From Muribaculaceae bacterium (GTDB lineage Bacteria > Bacteroidota > Bacteroidia > Bacteroidales > Muribaculaceae): a DNA stretch of 64,000 nucleotides. Both the position numbers and the translations under genes were made by a program. The notes beneath the pieces were generated by a model. It worked only from the letters and a program-made list of their open reading frames with translations. It did no database searches and was not told where the DNA came from. Shown here one piece after another: positions 19,121 to 27,840 of this stretch. The stretch lies in the NCBI GenBank assembly GCA_022510425.1, contig JAFLTO010000001.1:245630-309629 (forward strand), read 5' to 3'. The stretch's first letter is position 1. Every line of letters begins with the position of its first letter.

Positions 19121-20254
19121 ATGATGAAAAAATTAATATTATTAATATTTGCCTTTTTCTTCTTACAACCGGTTATAGCCGAAAACCAACTGCCCCCGCG
19201 ACAGGAAACTTTGGAAACATTAATCAAGATTAATGACTTCTATATGAAGAACCACCCCGACCCTCTTCAAAGTATCCCCTATTATTCTCGTAAAAAAGTA
19301 TATGAGGCAAATTTATGGACTCGTGCCGTCTATTTTGAAGGTCTTATGGCTCTTCATTCAATATATCCTGATAACAAATATTACGATTATGCTTATAAAT
19401 GGGGAGACGGTTTCAATTGGGGAATGCGCAAAGACGAGACACAAACAAGAAACGCAGATAATTATGCCTGCTCTCAAACTTACATCGATCTTTATCGCCT
19501 GACACCCGAGGCTAAAATGCTCACCAAAACAAAGGCCAACGCGAATATGCTTGTAAATACTCCTCAAATAGACGACTGGACTTGGATTGATGCAATTCAG
19601 ATGGGTATGCCTGTCCTTGCAAAGATGAGTGCTATAACAGGAGATCCTAAATATAATGAAAAAGCCTGGAGGATGTATGAATGGACAAGAGATTCTTTAG
19701 CGGGTGGATTATTTAATGAAAAGGAAGGTCTTTGGTGGCGAGACAAGGATTTTGTCCTTCCCTATAAGGAGCCGAATGGGAAGAATTGTTATTGGTCTCG
19801 TGGCAACGGATGGGTTGTGGCGGCTTTGGTGAGGGTTTTGCAAGAGCTACCGGAGAATGATCCACATCGTGCGGTTTATATAAATGATTTGAAGACAATG
19901 CTGGATGCTGCAATAAAATGTCAGCGTGAAGATGGGTTCTGGAATGTGAGTCTCCATGACGATGGTAATTTTGGAGGGAAGGAAACATCGGGAACAGCTC
20001 TATTTTCATATGGCCTTGCATGGGGTATCAATAACGGTATACTCGATCGTGAAAAATATCTTCCTGCTCTGACTAAAGCATGGAATGGGATTGTGAACGA
20101 GGCCATACATCCTGATGGTTATATCGGGTATGTACAAGGCACAGGAAAAGAACCTAAAGATGGTCAGCCGGTGTCATATGATTCTAAGCCTGACTTCGAT
20201 GACTACACAACCGGGTGTGTCCTTTTAGCAGGCTCTGAAATTTATAAGTTATAA
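19121..20254 (+). CDS. GH105 unsaturated rhamnogalacturonyl hydrolase
   Basis: GH105 enzymes remove the 4,5-unsaturated galacturonate left at the non-reducing end by rhamnogalacturonan lyases; the released sugar opens to DKI, the KduI substrate. This 377-residue protein has a signal peptide (MMKKLILLIFAFFFLQPVIA) and an (alpha/alpha)6 barrel. The catalytic aspartate is probably D157 in WTWIDAIQMGMP, matching the Asp of YteR. CYWSRGNGWVVAAL (about 224-237) is a family signature. Being exported, it would generate DKI outside the cytoplasm, which fits the exported KduI of this locus. It lies in the plus-strand operon between GH106 and GH28. Confidence 0.92.
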   Translation: MMKKLILLIFAFFFLQPVIAENQLPPRQETLETLIKINDFYMKNHPDPLQSIPYYSRKKVYEANLWTRAVYFEGLMALHSIYPDNKYYDYAYKWGDGFNWGMRKDETQTRNADNYACSQTYIDLYRLTPEAKMLTKTKANANMLVNTPQIDDWTWIDAIQMGMPVLAKMSAITGDPKYNEKAWRMYEWTRDSLAGGLFNEKEGLWWRDKDFVLPYKEPNGKNCYWSRGNGWVVAALVRVLQELPENDPHRAVYINDLKTMLDAAIKCQREDGFWNVSLHDDGNFGGKETSGTALFSYGLAWGINNGILDREKYLPALTKAWNGIVNEAIHPDGYIGYVQGTGKEPKDGQPVSYDSKPDFDDYTTGCVLLAGSEIYKL

Positions 20255-20276
20255 CATAGTAATCAAAAATCTATTG

Positions 20277-21656
20277 ATGAGACATCTAAGATTATTATCT
20301 TTCATAATTCTTTGCTTGATTTGTAATATTATCTGTTTTGCTAAAAAAGAAAAGACAATTGACTTTTGGCCCGATGGAACTGAAATTACAGATTGGTTTC
20401 GTGATACAACTCCGTTAGATATTTCGTCTTTAGGCAAACAATATAAGATAAGCGATTTTGGTGTGGTGAATGATGGGAAAGTTCACACAAAGGAATTTCA
20501 GACTTTGATTGATAAAGTGGAATCTGAAGGTGGAGGCGTAATAGTAGTTCCCGAGGGCACGTATCTCACCGGAGCATTATTTTTCAAACCGGGAGTGAAC
20601 CTTCATATTAAGAAAGGAGGAACCCTTATGGGAAGTAGCGACCCCAGCGATTATCCTCTAATTAAGACAAGAATAGAGGGTGAAACTTGTCTATATTTTC
20701 CGGCATTGATAAATGCCGACGGAGTAGACGGTTTCTCCATAACCGGAGAAGGAACAATCGATGGCAACGGTTTTACTTATTGGAAACATTTTTGGGATAG
20801 ACGGAAGTGGAACCCAAAATGTACAAACAAAGATGAACAACGTCCTCGTTTAATTTATGTCTCCAATAGCAAGAACGTCAGGATCGAAGGAGTTAATCTC
20901 CAGAATTCGGCATTTTGGACCACCCATATTCACAATAGTGAAAATGTGAAACTTCTATCCTTGCATATCTTTTCACCTGCTGAACCTGTTAAGGCTCCAT
21001 CCACAGATGCTGTCGACCTCGATGTTGTAAAGAACGTTCTCATAAAGGACTGCTACATGTCGGTAAATGACGATGCAGTGGCAATAAAGGGAGGGAAAGG
21101 ACCTTTTGCTGATGCTTTCAGAAACTCATATCCTGATGTCGATCTATCCTTATATCCGGAAATTGAAGGTAACGGAGGAAATGAAAACATCCTTATTGAA
21201 GATTGTGAATATGGATTCAGTCATGGATGCCTCACATTGGGTTCTGAGAGTGTGTTTAATCATAATATCATTTTACGAAAGATCAAGGTGAAGGACGCAA
21301 ACAACCTTTTGTGGCTCAAGATGCGTCCGGATACACCCCAACTATATGAATATATTACAGTGGAAGATATAGAAGGGAATGGCAAGAATTTCTTACTTGT
21401 GGCGCCTTGGACTCAATTTTACGATCTTAAAGGACGCGAAAATATGCCCATGTCTTATTCCGATCACATAACCATGCGAAACATAAAATTTGACTGTGAT
21501 AATTTTTTCAATGTAAAGAACCGTGATGATCAGTACCGTCTAAGTAATTTCAATTTTGAAAATCTTGACATTAATGCAAAAGCAGGTGAACTTCATACGG
21601 AATACGTTGATAATTTCACAATCAAAAATGTAAATGTCAATTTTATAGATAATTAA
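20277..21656 (+). CDS. GH28 polygalacturonase-type hydrolase
   Basis: A right-handed beta-helix enzyme that hydrolyses alpha-1,4-galacturonic or galacturonate-rhamnose bonds. The ATG at 20277 opens a signal peptide (RHLRLLSFIILCLICNIICF), and a TTG just before it is less likely. Catalytic residues by family pattern are D244 in PSTDAVDLD, D265/D266 in NDDAVAIKGG and H316 in GFSHGCLTLGSE. The usual RIK of endo-polygalacturonases appears here as WLKM, which is common in exo-acting or rhamnogalacturonan-specific members. At 459 residues it fits Bacteroidetes exo-polygalacturonases. It lies 22 bases after GH105 and 27 before uxaC. Confidence 0.88.
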   Translation: MRHLRLLSFIILCLICNIICFAKKEKTIDFWPDGTEITDWFRDTTPLDISSLGKQYKISDFGVVNDGKVHTKEFQTLIDKVESEGGGVIVVPEGTYLTGALFFKPGVNLHIKKGGTLMGSSDPSDYPLIKTRIEGETCLYFPALINADGVDGFSITGEGTIDGNGFTYWKHFWDRRKWNPKCTNKDEQRPRLIYVSNSKNVRIEGVNLQNSAFWTTHIHNSENVKLLSLHIFSPAEPVKAPSTDAVDLDVVKNVLIKDCYMSVNDDAVAIKGGKGPFADAFRNSYPDVDLSLYPEIEGNGGNENILIEDCEYGFSHGCLTLGSESVFNHNIILRKIKVKDANNLLWLKMRPDTPQLYEYITVEDIEGNGKNFLLVAPWTQFYDLKGRENMPMSYSDHITMRNIKFDCDNFFNVKNRDDQYRLSNFNFENLDINAKAGELHTEYVDNFTIKNVNVNFIDN

Positions 21657-21683
21657 AAACTAATATTAACCATCATAACGATC

Positions 21684-23096
21684 ATGAAAGAATTTTTAGA
21701 CAAAAATTTCCTCCTCGAGACTGAAACAGCTCAGGATCTCTACCACACCAATGCGGAGAAAATGCCTATCATCGACTATCACTGTCATTTGATTCCAAAA
21801 ATGATAGCTGACGACTACAGATTCAACTCCATCACAGAAATATGGCTTGGCGGAGACCATTACAAATGGCGAGCAATGCGTTCCAACGGAGTGAATGAAC
21901 ACTTCATCACAGGAGATTCCTCAGACTGGGAGAAATTCCAAAAATGGGCTGAGACCGTTCCATACACTTTCCGTAACCCTCTCTACCACTGGACCCATCT
22001 GGAGTTGAAGACAGCCTTCGGAATTGACAAACTTCTCAATCCTGAAACTGCTAAAGAAATATTCGATGCTTGCAATGACAAGCTTAAAAACGATCCTGAA
22101 ATGTCAGCGCGCGGACTAATGCGTCATTATAATGTAAAAGTGGTATGTACCACAGATGATCCCGTAGACTCTTTGGAATATCATAAACAATTGCGCGATA
22201 GTGGATTTGAGATTAAAGTTCTCCCCACTTGGCGTCCCGATAAAGCGATGGCAGTGGAAGATCCGAAAGAGTTTATTAATTATCTTGAAAAACTCTCTGA
22301 AGTGTCTGGAGTCACTATAAGAAAGTTTGCCGATCTTATCGCGGCTCTTCAGAAACGTCACGATTTCTTTGAAGAGATGGGATGCAGACTTTCAGACCAT
22401 GGAATCGAGGAATTCTATGCCTCAGATTACACAGATGCTGAAATAGAGAAAATTTTTGACAAGGTGTATGCAGGGAATAAACTTGAGGGTGAAGAAATCC
22501 GCAAGTTCAAGTCAGCAATGCTCGTAATATTTGGCGAAATGGATTATGAATCCGGTTGGACTCAGCAATTCCACTACGGTGCAATCCGCAACAACAACAC
22601 TATAATGTTCAAACGTCTTGGGCCTGATACCGGTTTCGACTCTATAGGTGAATTTGCCACAGCTAAGTCATGTGCAAAATTGCTTGACACATTAAACACA
22701 CGTGGCAAACTCGCCAAAACCATCCTTTATAACCTTAATTCTGATGCCAACGACATGCTCGCCACAATGCTTGGTAACTTCCAGGATGGCTCGGTGCCGG
22801 GCAAACTTCAATTTGGTAGCGGTTGGTGGTTTAACGATCAGCTCGACGGTATGACAAAACAGATGGATTCCCTTTCCAATATGGGTCTTCTTAGCCGTTT
22901 TGTGGGTATGTTGACCGACTCTCGTTCCTTCCTTTCTTATCCTCGACATGAATATTTCCGCCGTTGTCTCTGCAACATCCTTGGCAATGATGTAGAAGCC
23001 GGAAAGATACCATTTAAAGGTTATGAGGAAAAACGTTTGCGTCAGATGGTGGAGGACATCTGCTACAACAATGCTAAAGATTATTTCAAATTTTAA
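21684..23096 (+). CDS. uxaC: Glucuronate/galacturonate isomerase
   Basis: UxaC converts D-galacturonate to D-tagaturonate (and glucuronate to fructuronate), the first cytoplasmic step. At 470 residues it has the full family length. The metal-binding start of the TIM barrel is DYHCHL with H33 and H35, and CTTDDPVDSLEYH (about 155-167) is another family block. It has no signal peptide. It ends a run of four closely spaced genes; the next gene has its own promoter 130 bases downstream. Confidence 0.95.
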   Translation: MKEFLDKNFLLETETAQDLYHTNAEKMPIIDYHCHLIPKMIADDYRFNSITEIWLGGDHYKWRAMRSNGVNEHFITGDSSDWEKFQKWAETVPYTFRNPLYHWTHLELKTAFGIDKLLNPETAKEIFDACNDKLKNDPEMSARGLMRHYNVKVVCTTDDPVDSLEYHKQLRDSGFEIKVLPTWRPDKAMAVEDPKEFINYLEKLSEVSGVTIRKFADLIAALQKRHDFFEEMGCRLSDHGIEEFYASDYTDAEIEKIFDKVYAGNKLEGEEIRKFKSAMLVIFGEMDYESGWTQQFHYGAIRNNNTIMFKRLGPDTGFDSIGEFATAKSCAKLLDTLNTRGKLAKTILYNLNSDANDMLATMLGNFQDGSVPGKLQFGSGWWFNDQLDGMTKQMDSLSNMGLLSRFVGMLTDSRSFLSYPRHEYFRRCLCNILGNDVEAGKIPFKGYEEKRLRQMVEDICYNNAKDYFKF

Positions 23097-23144
23097 AAAT
23101 CTGCTATCTAAAAAGTGATATAACTGAAGATAAATCACAATATG

Positions 23145-23197
23145 TTAAGACCTGAATCGTTATTTTGATAGCCTTATTTTAACGATTTAGGTCTTAA
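23145..23197. promoter_or_regulatory. 17-bp inverted repeat upstream of the exuT promoter
   Basis: The arms at 23145-23161 (TTAAGACCTGAATCGTT) and 23181-23197 (AACGATTTAGGTCTTAA) are complementary at 16 of 17 positions; the exception can form a G-U pair in RNA. The 19-base loop is AT-rich, and no T-tract follows, so it is not a standard intrinsic terminator. It ends 5 bases before the -33 element of the exuT promoter, which suggests either an operator or the structured 3' end of the uxaC transcript. Confidence 0.6.
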
Positions 23198-23201
23198 TCC
23201 C

Positions 23202-23232
23202 TTGTTATTATCACGCGAATCTAATATCTTTG
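23202..23232 (+). promoter_or_regulatory. Bacteroidetes promoter (TTG-N20-TATCTTTG) for exuT
   Basis: TTG at 23202-23204 is followed after 20 bases by a perfect TAnnTTTG box at 23225-23232. The transcript would start near 23240, about 37 bases before the ATG at 23277. This splits the plus-strand pectin block into at least two transcription units. Confidence 0.65.
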
Positions 23233-23276
23233 CAACTATATAATTGATAAATAAAAACTTACCTAACCCTTTTAAT

Positions 23277-24740
23277 ATGGAACTCAATCCCACTGTAGCG
23301 GTCAGCACGGCAAAACGCACCAATTGGAGGTGGATGATATGTTCGTTGCTATTTTTCGCCACTACCATTAACTATCTTGACCGTCAGGTGTTATCGCTTA
23401 CCTGGAAAGACTTTATATCGCCGGAATTTCATTGGACAGATGCTAATTATGGAATGATAACGGCGTTTTTCTCAATTTTTTATGCAGTTATCAGCCTTTT
23501 TGCCGGTAAAGTGATCGACTTTCTTGGCACTAAGAAAGGATATCTTGTAGCAATATTTATATGGTCGTTGGCAGCATGTCTTCACGCATTCTGTGGATGG
23601 GCTACGATTCATTTGGCCGGTCTCGGTTCTATTGAAGCTCTTTATGACATTCAAGCCGGTTCCGCTTTGGCCCTTTCAGTCGCTTCAATAAGTGTATGGC
23701 TTTTCTTGGCTTGTCGTGCTCTGCTTGCAATCGGTGAGTCGGGTAACTTCCCGGCAGCCGTAAAGACTACTGCTCTTTATTTCCCGAAAAAAGACCGTGC
23801 TTTCGCCACATCTATCTTTAACGCCGGTGCATCTGTTGGAGCACTTGCTGCCCCATTATGTATACCTGCACTTGCAGAGGCTTACGGATGGGAAATGGCC
23901 TTCATTATCATTGGTGCACTCGGTTTCATATGGATGGGTTTTTGGGGCAAATTATATTCTAAGCCTGAAGATTCTAAATATGTTGACAAAGCTGAATTAG
24001 CCTATATTCAACAAGATGAAAAGGGAGAATCTGAAGCTGAAATTCATGAAGAAGAAACCAAAACAATCCCATTTTGGCAGTGTTTCAAATACCGTCAGAC
24101 TTGGGCTTTCGTTGCAGGCAAGACCCTCACTGATGGCGTATGGTGGTTCTTCCTCTTCTGGGCTCCGGCATATTTCTCAGATCAATTCGGATTCACTTCC
24201 TATTCTTCAATGGGTCAGGCTTTAATTTTCACACTTTATTTTATAGTAACCGTTCTTTCTATCGGTGGTGGTTATCTGCCGAAGATTTTTGTGGAAAACA
24301 AAGGCATGAATCCCTATGCCGGAAGAATGCGTGCAATGCTAATTTTCGCATTTGTGCCAATTTTAGCACTCTTTGCTCAGCCACTTGGGGAATATTCTGT
24401 ATGGTATCCGGCAATTATTATCGGTTTGGCAGGAGCAGCCCATCAGGCATGGAGCGCCAACCTTTTCTCCACTATCGGTGATATGTTCCCCACCTCTACC
24501 GTTGCTTCTATCGTAGGTATTGGTACTATGGCCGGTGGTCTTGGTTCATTTGCCATCAACTGGGGATCAGGACAACTTTTCAGCTTTGCTGAAGGTATGG
24601 GTCCGTCATTCCAATTCCTCCAGTTTGCCGGAAAACCTGCTGCCTACATGATCGTTTTCAGTATTTGTGCTGTTGCATATATCCTGGCTTGGGTTATCAT
24701 GAAGGTGCTTGTGCCAAAATACAAGAAAATTGAAGTCTGA
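23277..24740 (+). CDS. exuT: Hexuronate MFS transporter (anion:cation symporter family, ExuT-like)
   Basis: This inner-membrane permease of 487 residues has about 12 predicted membrane segments. INYLDRQVLS (31-40) is the family-typical first-loop entry, and GESGNFPAAVK near residue 160 is the signature of hexuronate carriers of the ACS family. The ATG at 23277 is preferred over an upstream TTG (23244), which would lie almost on the transcription start. It should bring galacturonate or glucuronate into the cell for UxaC, encoded just upstream. It is a second candidate uronate importer beside the EIIC-type protein of the kdu operon. Confidence 0.88.
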   Translation: MELNPTVAVSTAKRTNWRWMICSLLFFATTINYLDRQVLSLTWKDFISPEFHWTDANYGMITAFFSIFYAVISLFAGKVIDFLGTKKGYLVAIFIWSLAACLHAFCGWATIHLAGLGSIEALYDIQAGSALALSVASISVWLFLACRALLAIGESGNFPAAVKTTALYFPKKDRAFATSIFNAGASVGALAAPLCIPALAEAYGWEMAFIIIGALGFIWMGFWGKLYSKPEDSKYVDKAELAYIQQDEKGESEAEIHEEETKTIPFWQCFKYRQTWAFVAGKTLTDGVWWFFLFWAPAYFSDQFGFTSYSSMGQALIFTLYFIVTVLSIGGGYLPKIFVENKGMNPYAGRMRAMLIFAFVPILALFAQPLGEYSVWYPAIIIGLAGAAHQAWSANLFSTIGDMFPTSTVASIVGIGTMAGGLGSFAINWGSGQLFSFAEGMGPSFQFLQFAGKPAAYMIVFSICAVAYILAWVIMKVLVPKYKKIEV

Positions 24741-24790
24741 ATCTCTTCAGATATCAACTTTATGAATCTCAACTCTATAGTTATGATATC

Positions 24791-27700
24791 ATGAGAAAAA
24801 TAATATTTTCTTGTCTTTCCCTTTTGTCTGCATTCGGTATGGCAGCTCAAGGTCAATATAGTCCCACGGTTAAAGCTGAAAAGCTTGACCGTGGACTTGT
24901 TGCAGTTAAAACCGACAAAGGAGTGTTTCTCTCCTGGCGTTCATTAATAGATGATCCTAATGACTTGACATTTGATATTTATCGTGGTGAAACCAAGATA
25001 AACGATTCTCCTGTTAAATCAATTACAAATTTTATAGACATTGATGGCTCAGCAGGAGAGATCTATACCGTGAAAGCGTTACAAAATGGCAACGTCCTTG
25101 AAACATCAAATCCTGTCGGTGTATGGGAATTACCATACATGAAGGTTCATCTTGACCGTCCGGCAGGTGGTTCTACACCATCAGATGGAGGTAAAGAGGG
25201 GAAAGGATATCAAGACTATACCTATACCCCCGATGATGTATCAGTTGGGGATGTGGACGGAGATGGAGAATGGGAACTTGTGGTGAAATGGTTCCCGTCA
25301 AATCAAGCCGACAACTCACAACGCCGTTACACCGGAAACACTATTCTCGACTGCTATGAACTTGACGGGACAAGAAAATGGCGTATAGATCTCGGGCACA
25401 ATATCCGTTCCGGAAATCACTACACTCAGTTTCTTGTCTACGACTTCGATGGGGATGGCAAAGCCGAGTTAATGTGCAAGACTGCTCCCGGGACAATCGA
25501 TGGTAATGGGAAAGCCGTATTGATGGGAGATGATAAAGCAGACGATGATTATCGCATAAAATCCGGAGACAATACCGGAGTGGTGATGTCAGGACCGGAA
25601 TACCTTACAGTTTTTAACGGAGAAACGGGAGCAGAAATATCCACAGTTGCATACAATCCGCCACGCAATATCAGAAGTGACTGGGGAGATAGCTATGGCA
25701 ATCGTGCCGAACGTTATCTTGCTTGTGTAGCTTATCTCGACGGTCAAAAACCTTCTGGAGTATTTGTACGCGGTTACTACACATATGCTTACGTATGGGC
25801 GGTGGATTTTGATGGTAATACAATAACGGAAAAATGGTTGTATGAATCCCCAAAAAATCAGGAACTGTACGGTCAAGGTACACATTCAATCACCGTTGGT
25901 GACGTAGATGCTGACGGATGTGATGAAATTATTTTCGGTTCAGCAGCATTAGACCATGATGGTTCTTTCCTTTACAGCACCGGAGGTGGCCATGGAGATG
26001 CCCTCCATTTGGCACAAATGATTCCCGGTCGAGAGGGTCTTCAGGTGATGATGCCACATGAAGAAAAGAAAAGCCCTTACAAATATGACACAACTGTGCG
26101 AGATGCTGCCACAGGAGAAGTTTTGTATTTCGATCCTCAGTCAGGCAATGATATAGGTCGAGGACTTGCTGCCAATGTTTCTTCTTCATATCCGGGATAT
26201 GAATGGTGGTCGTCTACTAATACAGTGTGGGGTGGACAAGAAATTATTTCCGGAGCTAAACGGCCTTCTGTTAATTTCAGGGTTTATTGGGACGGTGACT
26301 TGCTTGATGAACTTCTGGATGGTGTGACAATTTCCAAACCTAATAATGACTTGTCGAGCATTAACACTTTGCTTAATCTTGGTCAATATAGTAATGCGGC
26401 TTCATGCAATACTACAAAAGCAACTCCAAATCTTCAAGCCGACCTGTTCGGAGACTGGCGTGAAGAAATAATCCTACATGACAGAAGTACTGAATCTGAC
26501 CTATTGATCTTTACCACAACTATCCCATCTGATTATAAGCTACCGTGTCTCATGCAAGACCGACAATATCGACTCGCTGTAGCTTGGCAAAATTGTGCAT
26601 ACAACCAACCTCCTCATCTCTCCTTCAGTCCGGAAGAATATTATAATACCAAAGGATATATTTCTGTAAGTTCAGGATCTTTAAATCAGATTATTTATTC
26701 CGGTGATGATATACAGCCAATATTGTTCACGGTAAAGAATGCAAAAGGGATAGAAGTCACAGATTTCCCTGATGGCCTTGTTCTTGATTTCGACGAAAAC
26801 ACTCTTAAAGGCTCTATCTCCGGGAAAATAATTCAATCGGGTGAATATTCCTTCAGATTATCAACTGTTGGGGCTGAAGATGATGAAAACACCTCGATGG
26901 AGATAAACATAATAGTTCGTGAGAACTCTTCAATTGAAATAATGGCATATTATCCTTTCGAAGTTGTTGATGACATCACTCCAAATGAAATTGCTTCACA
27001 ATATGCCTCTCAGGCAAAATCAAATGGGGCATTTTCCGGGACATTTGTAGGAGGCGAAACTGTTGAAGGGAAAGTTGGTAATGCTTTGAAACTTTCGGGA
27101 AAATCAGTTTATGTTCAGAATGCATATCAAGAATTAGATATAAATGACAATTCCTTCTCAGTGGAATTCTGGATGAATTCTAACAGTAAGGCTGACACCT
27201 ATTTATTGTTATATGGATCTATCCAAAGTCCGACAGGTAATTGGTTTGGAGTTGAGCATAAAAATGGTGACACTTTCCGATTCTCTATAGATGATGATGT
27301 AACAAAGACTGAAGTGGGTATTACAGATGCCTCTACAAGAGTTTTCGACGGCAACTGGCATCATATTGTTGCGGTACGTGATTTTGAGGCAAAATCACTC
27401 ACTCTTTATATCGATGGAGAAATAGCTGAAAGTAAAACAGAAGTCGCAACAGGGCCTATTGTTTGTCCGGATGAAAACCTCGTGATAGGTGGTACCGATA
27501 CCTATAACTTTGACGCTTCTTATAATGGGCTTATTGATGAACTTTATATTTATCGAGGCACTCTTTCCAATTCTAAAGTAAAAGAACATTACGAAGCGTC
27601 TGCCGCTCTGCATTCAGTCTATTCATCCGGTAATTCTCGGTTCACGGTGGTTAATGCATTGAGTGGATTCGTTGTTTGTTCTGCTATAGGTGAAAATCGT

Positions 27701-27793
27701 TATGACATCATAGATTCACTCGACCCGGGAATATATATTCTTGTGGTTGAAAATGGTTCTAAAGTACAGAATTATAAATTCATCAAGAGATAA
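24791..27793 (+). CDS. PL11 rhamnogalacturonan lyase with LamG domain and C-terminal sorting-like tail
   Basis: This secreted 1000-residue lyase cleaves the rhamnose-galacturonate backbone by beta-elimination. The order is a signal peptide (1-20), a FN3-like domain (about 30-110), an eight-bladed propeller with calcium-binding loops DVDGDG (154-159), DFDGDG (218-223) and DVDADG, then a short Ig-like stretch, a LamG/concanavalin-type domain (about 717-935) and a tail ending in GIYILVVENGSKVQNYKFIK. That tail resembles type IX secretion sorting domains. PL11 enzymes without additions are about 600-650 residues, so the LamG part and tail are extra. It starts 50 bases after exuT. Family and domain calls are firm; secretion route is inferred. 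Confidence 0.9.
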   Translation: MRKIIFSCLSLLSAFGMAAQGQYSPTVKAEKLDRGLVAVKTDKGVFLSWRSLIDDPNDLTFDIYRGETKINDSPVKSITNFIDIDGSAGEIYTVKALQNGNVLETSNPVGVWELPYMKVHLDRPAGGSTPSDGGKEGKGYQDYTYTPDDVSVGDVDGDGEWELVVKWFPSNQADNSQRRYTGNTILDCYELDGTRKWRIDLGHNIRSGNHYTQFLVYDFDGDGKAELMCKTAPGTIDGNGKAVLMGDDKADDDYRIKSGDNTGVVMSGPEYLTVFNGETGAEISTVAYNPPRNIRSDWGDSYGNRAERYLACVAYLDGQKPSGVFVRGYYTYAYVWAVDFDGNTITEKWLYESPKNQELYGQGTHSITVGDVDADGCDEIIFGSAALDHDGSFLYSTGGGHGDALHLAQMIPGREGLQVMMPHEEKKSPYKYDTTVRDAATGEVLYFDPQSGNDIGRGLAANVSSSYPGYEWWSSTNTVWGGQEIISGAKRPSVNFRVYWDGDLLDELLDGVTISKPNNDLSSINTLLNLGQYSNAASCNTTKATPNLQADLFGDWREEIILHDRSTESDLLIFTTTIPSDYKLPCLMQDRQYRLAVAWQNCAYNQPPHLSFSPEEYYNTKGYISVSSGSLNQIIYSGDDIQPILFTVKNAKGIEVTDFPDGLVLDFDENTLKGSISGKIIQSGEYSFRLSTVGAEDDENTSMEINIIVRENSSIEIMAYYPFEVVDDITPNEIASQYASQAKSNGAFSGTFVGGETVEGKVGNALKLSGKSVYVQNAYQELDINDNSFSVEFWMNSNSKADTYLLLYGSIQSPTGNWFGVEHKNGDTFRFSIDDDVTKTEVGITDASTRVFDGNWHHIVAVRDFEAKSLTLYIDGEIAESKTEVATGPIVCPDENLVIGGTDTYNFDASYNGLIDELYIYRGTLSNSKVKEHYEASAALHSVYSSGNSRFTVVNALSGFVVCSAIGENRYDIIDSLDPGIYILVVENGSKVQNYKFIKR

Positions 27794-27840
27794 GCAACAA
27801 AAACCAATCAAAGACACTCACAAAAGGTTACGACATAATA

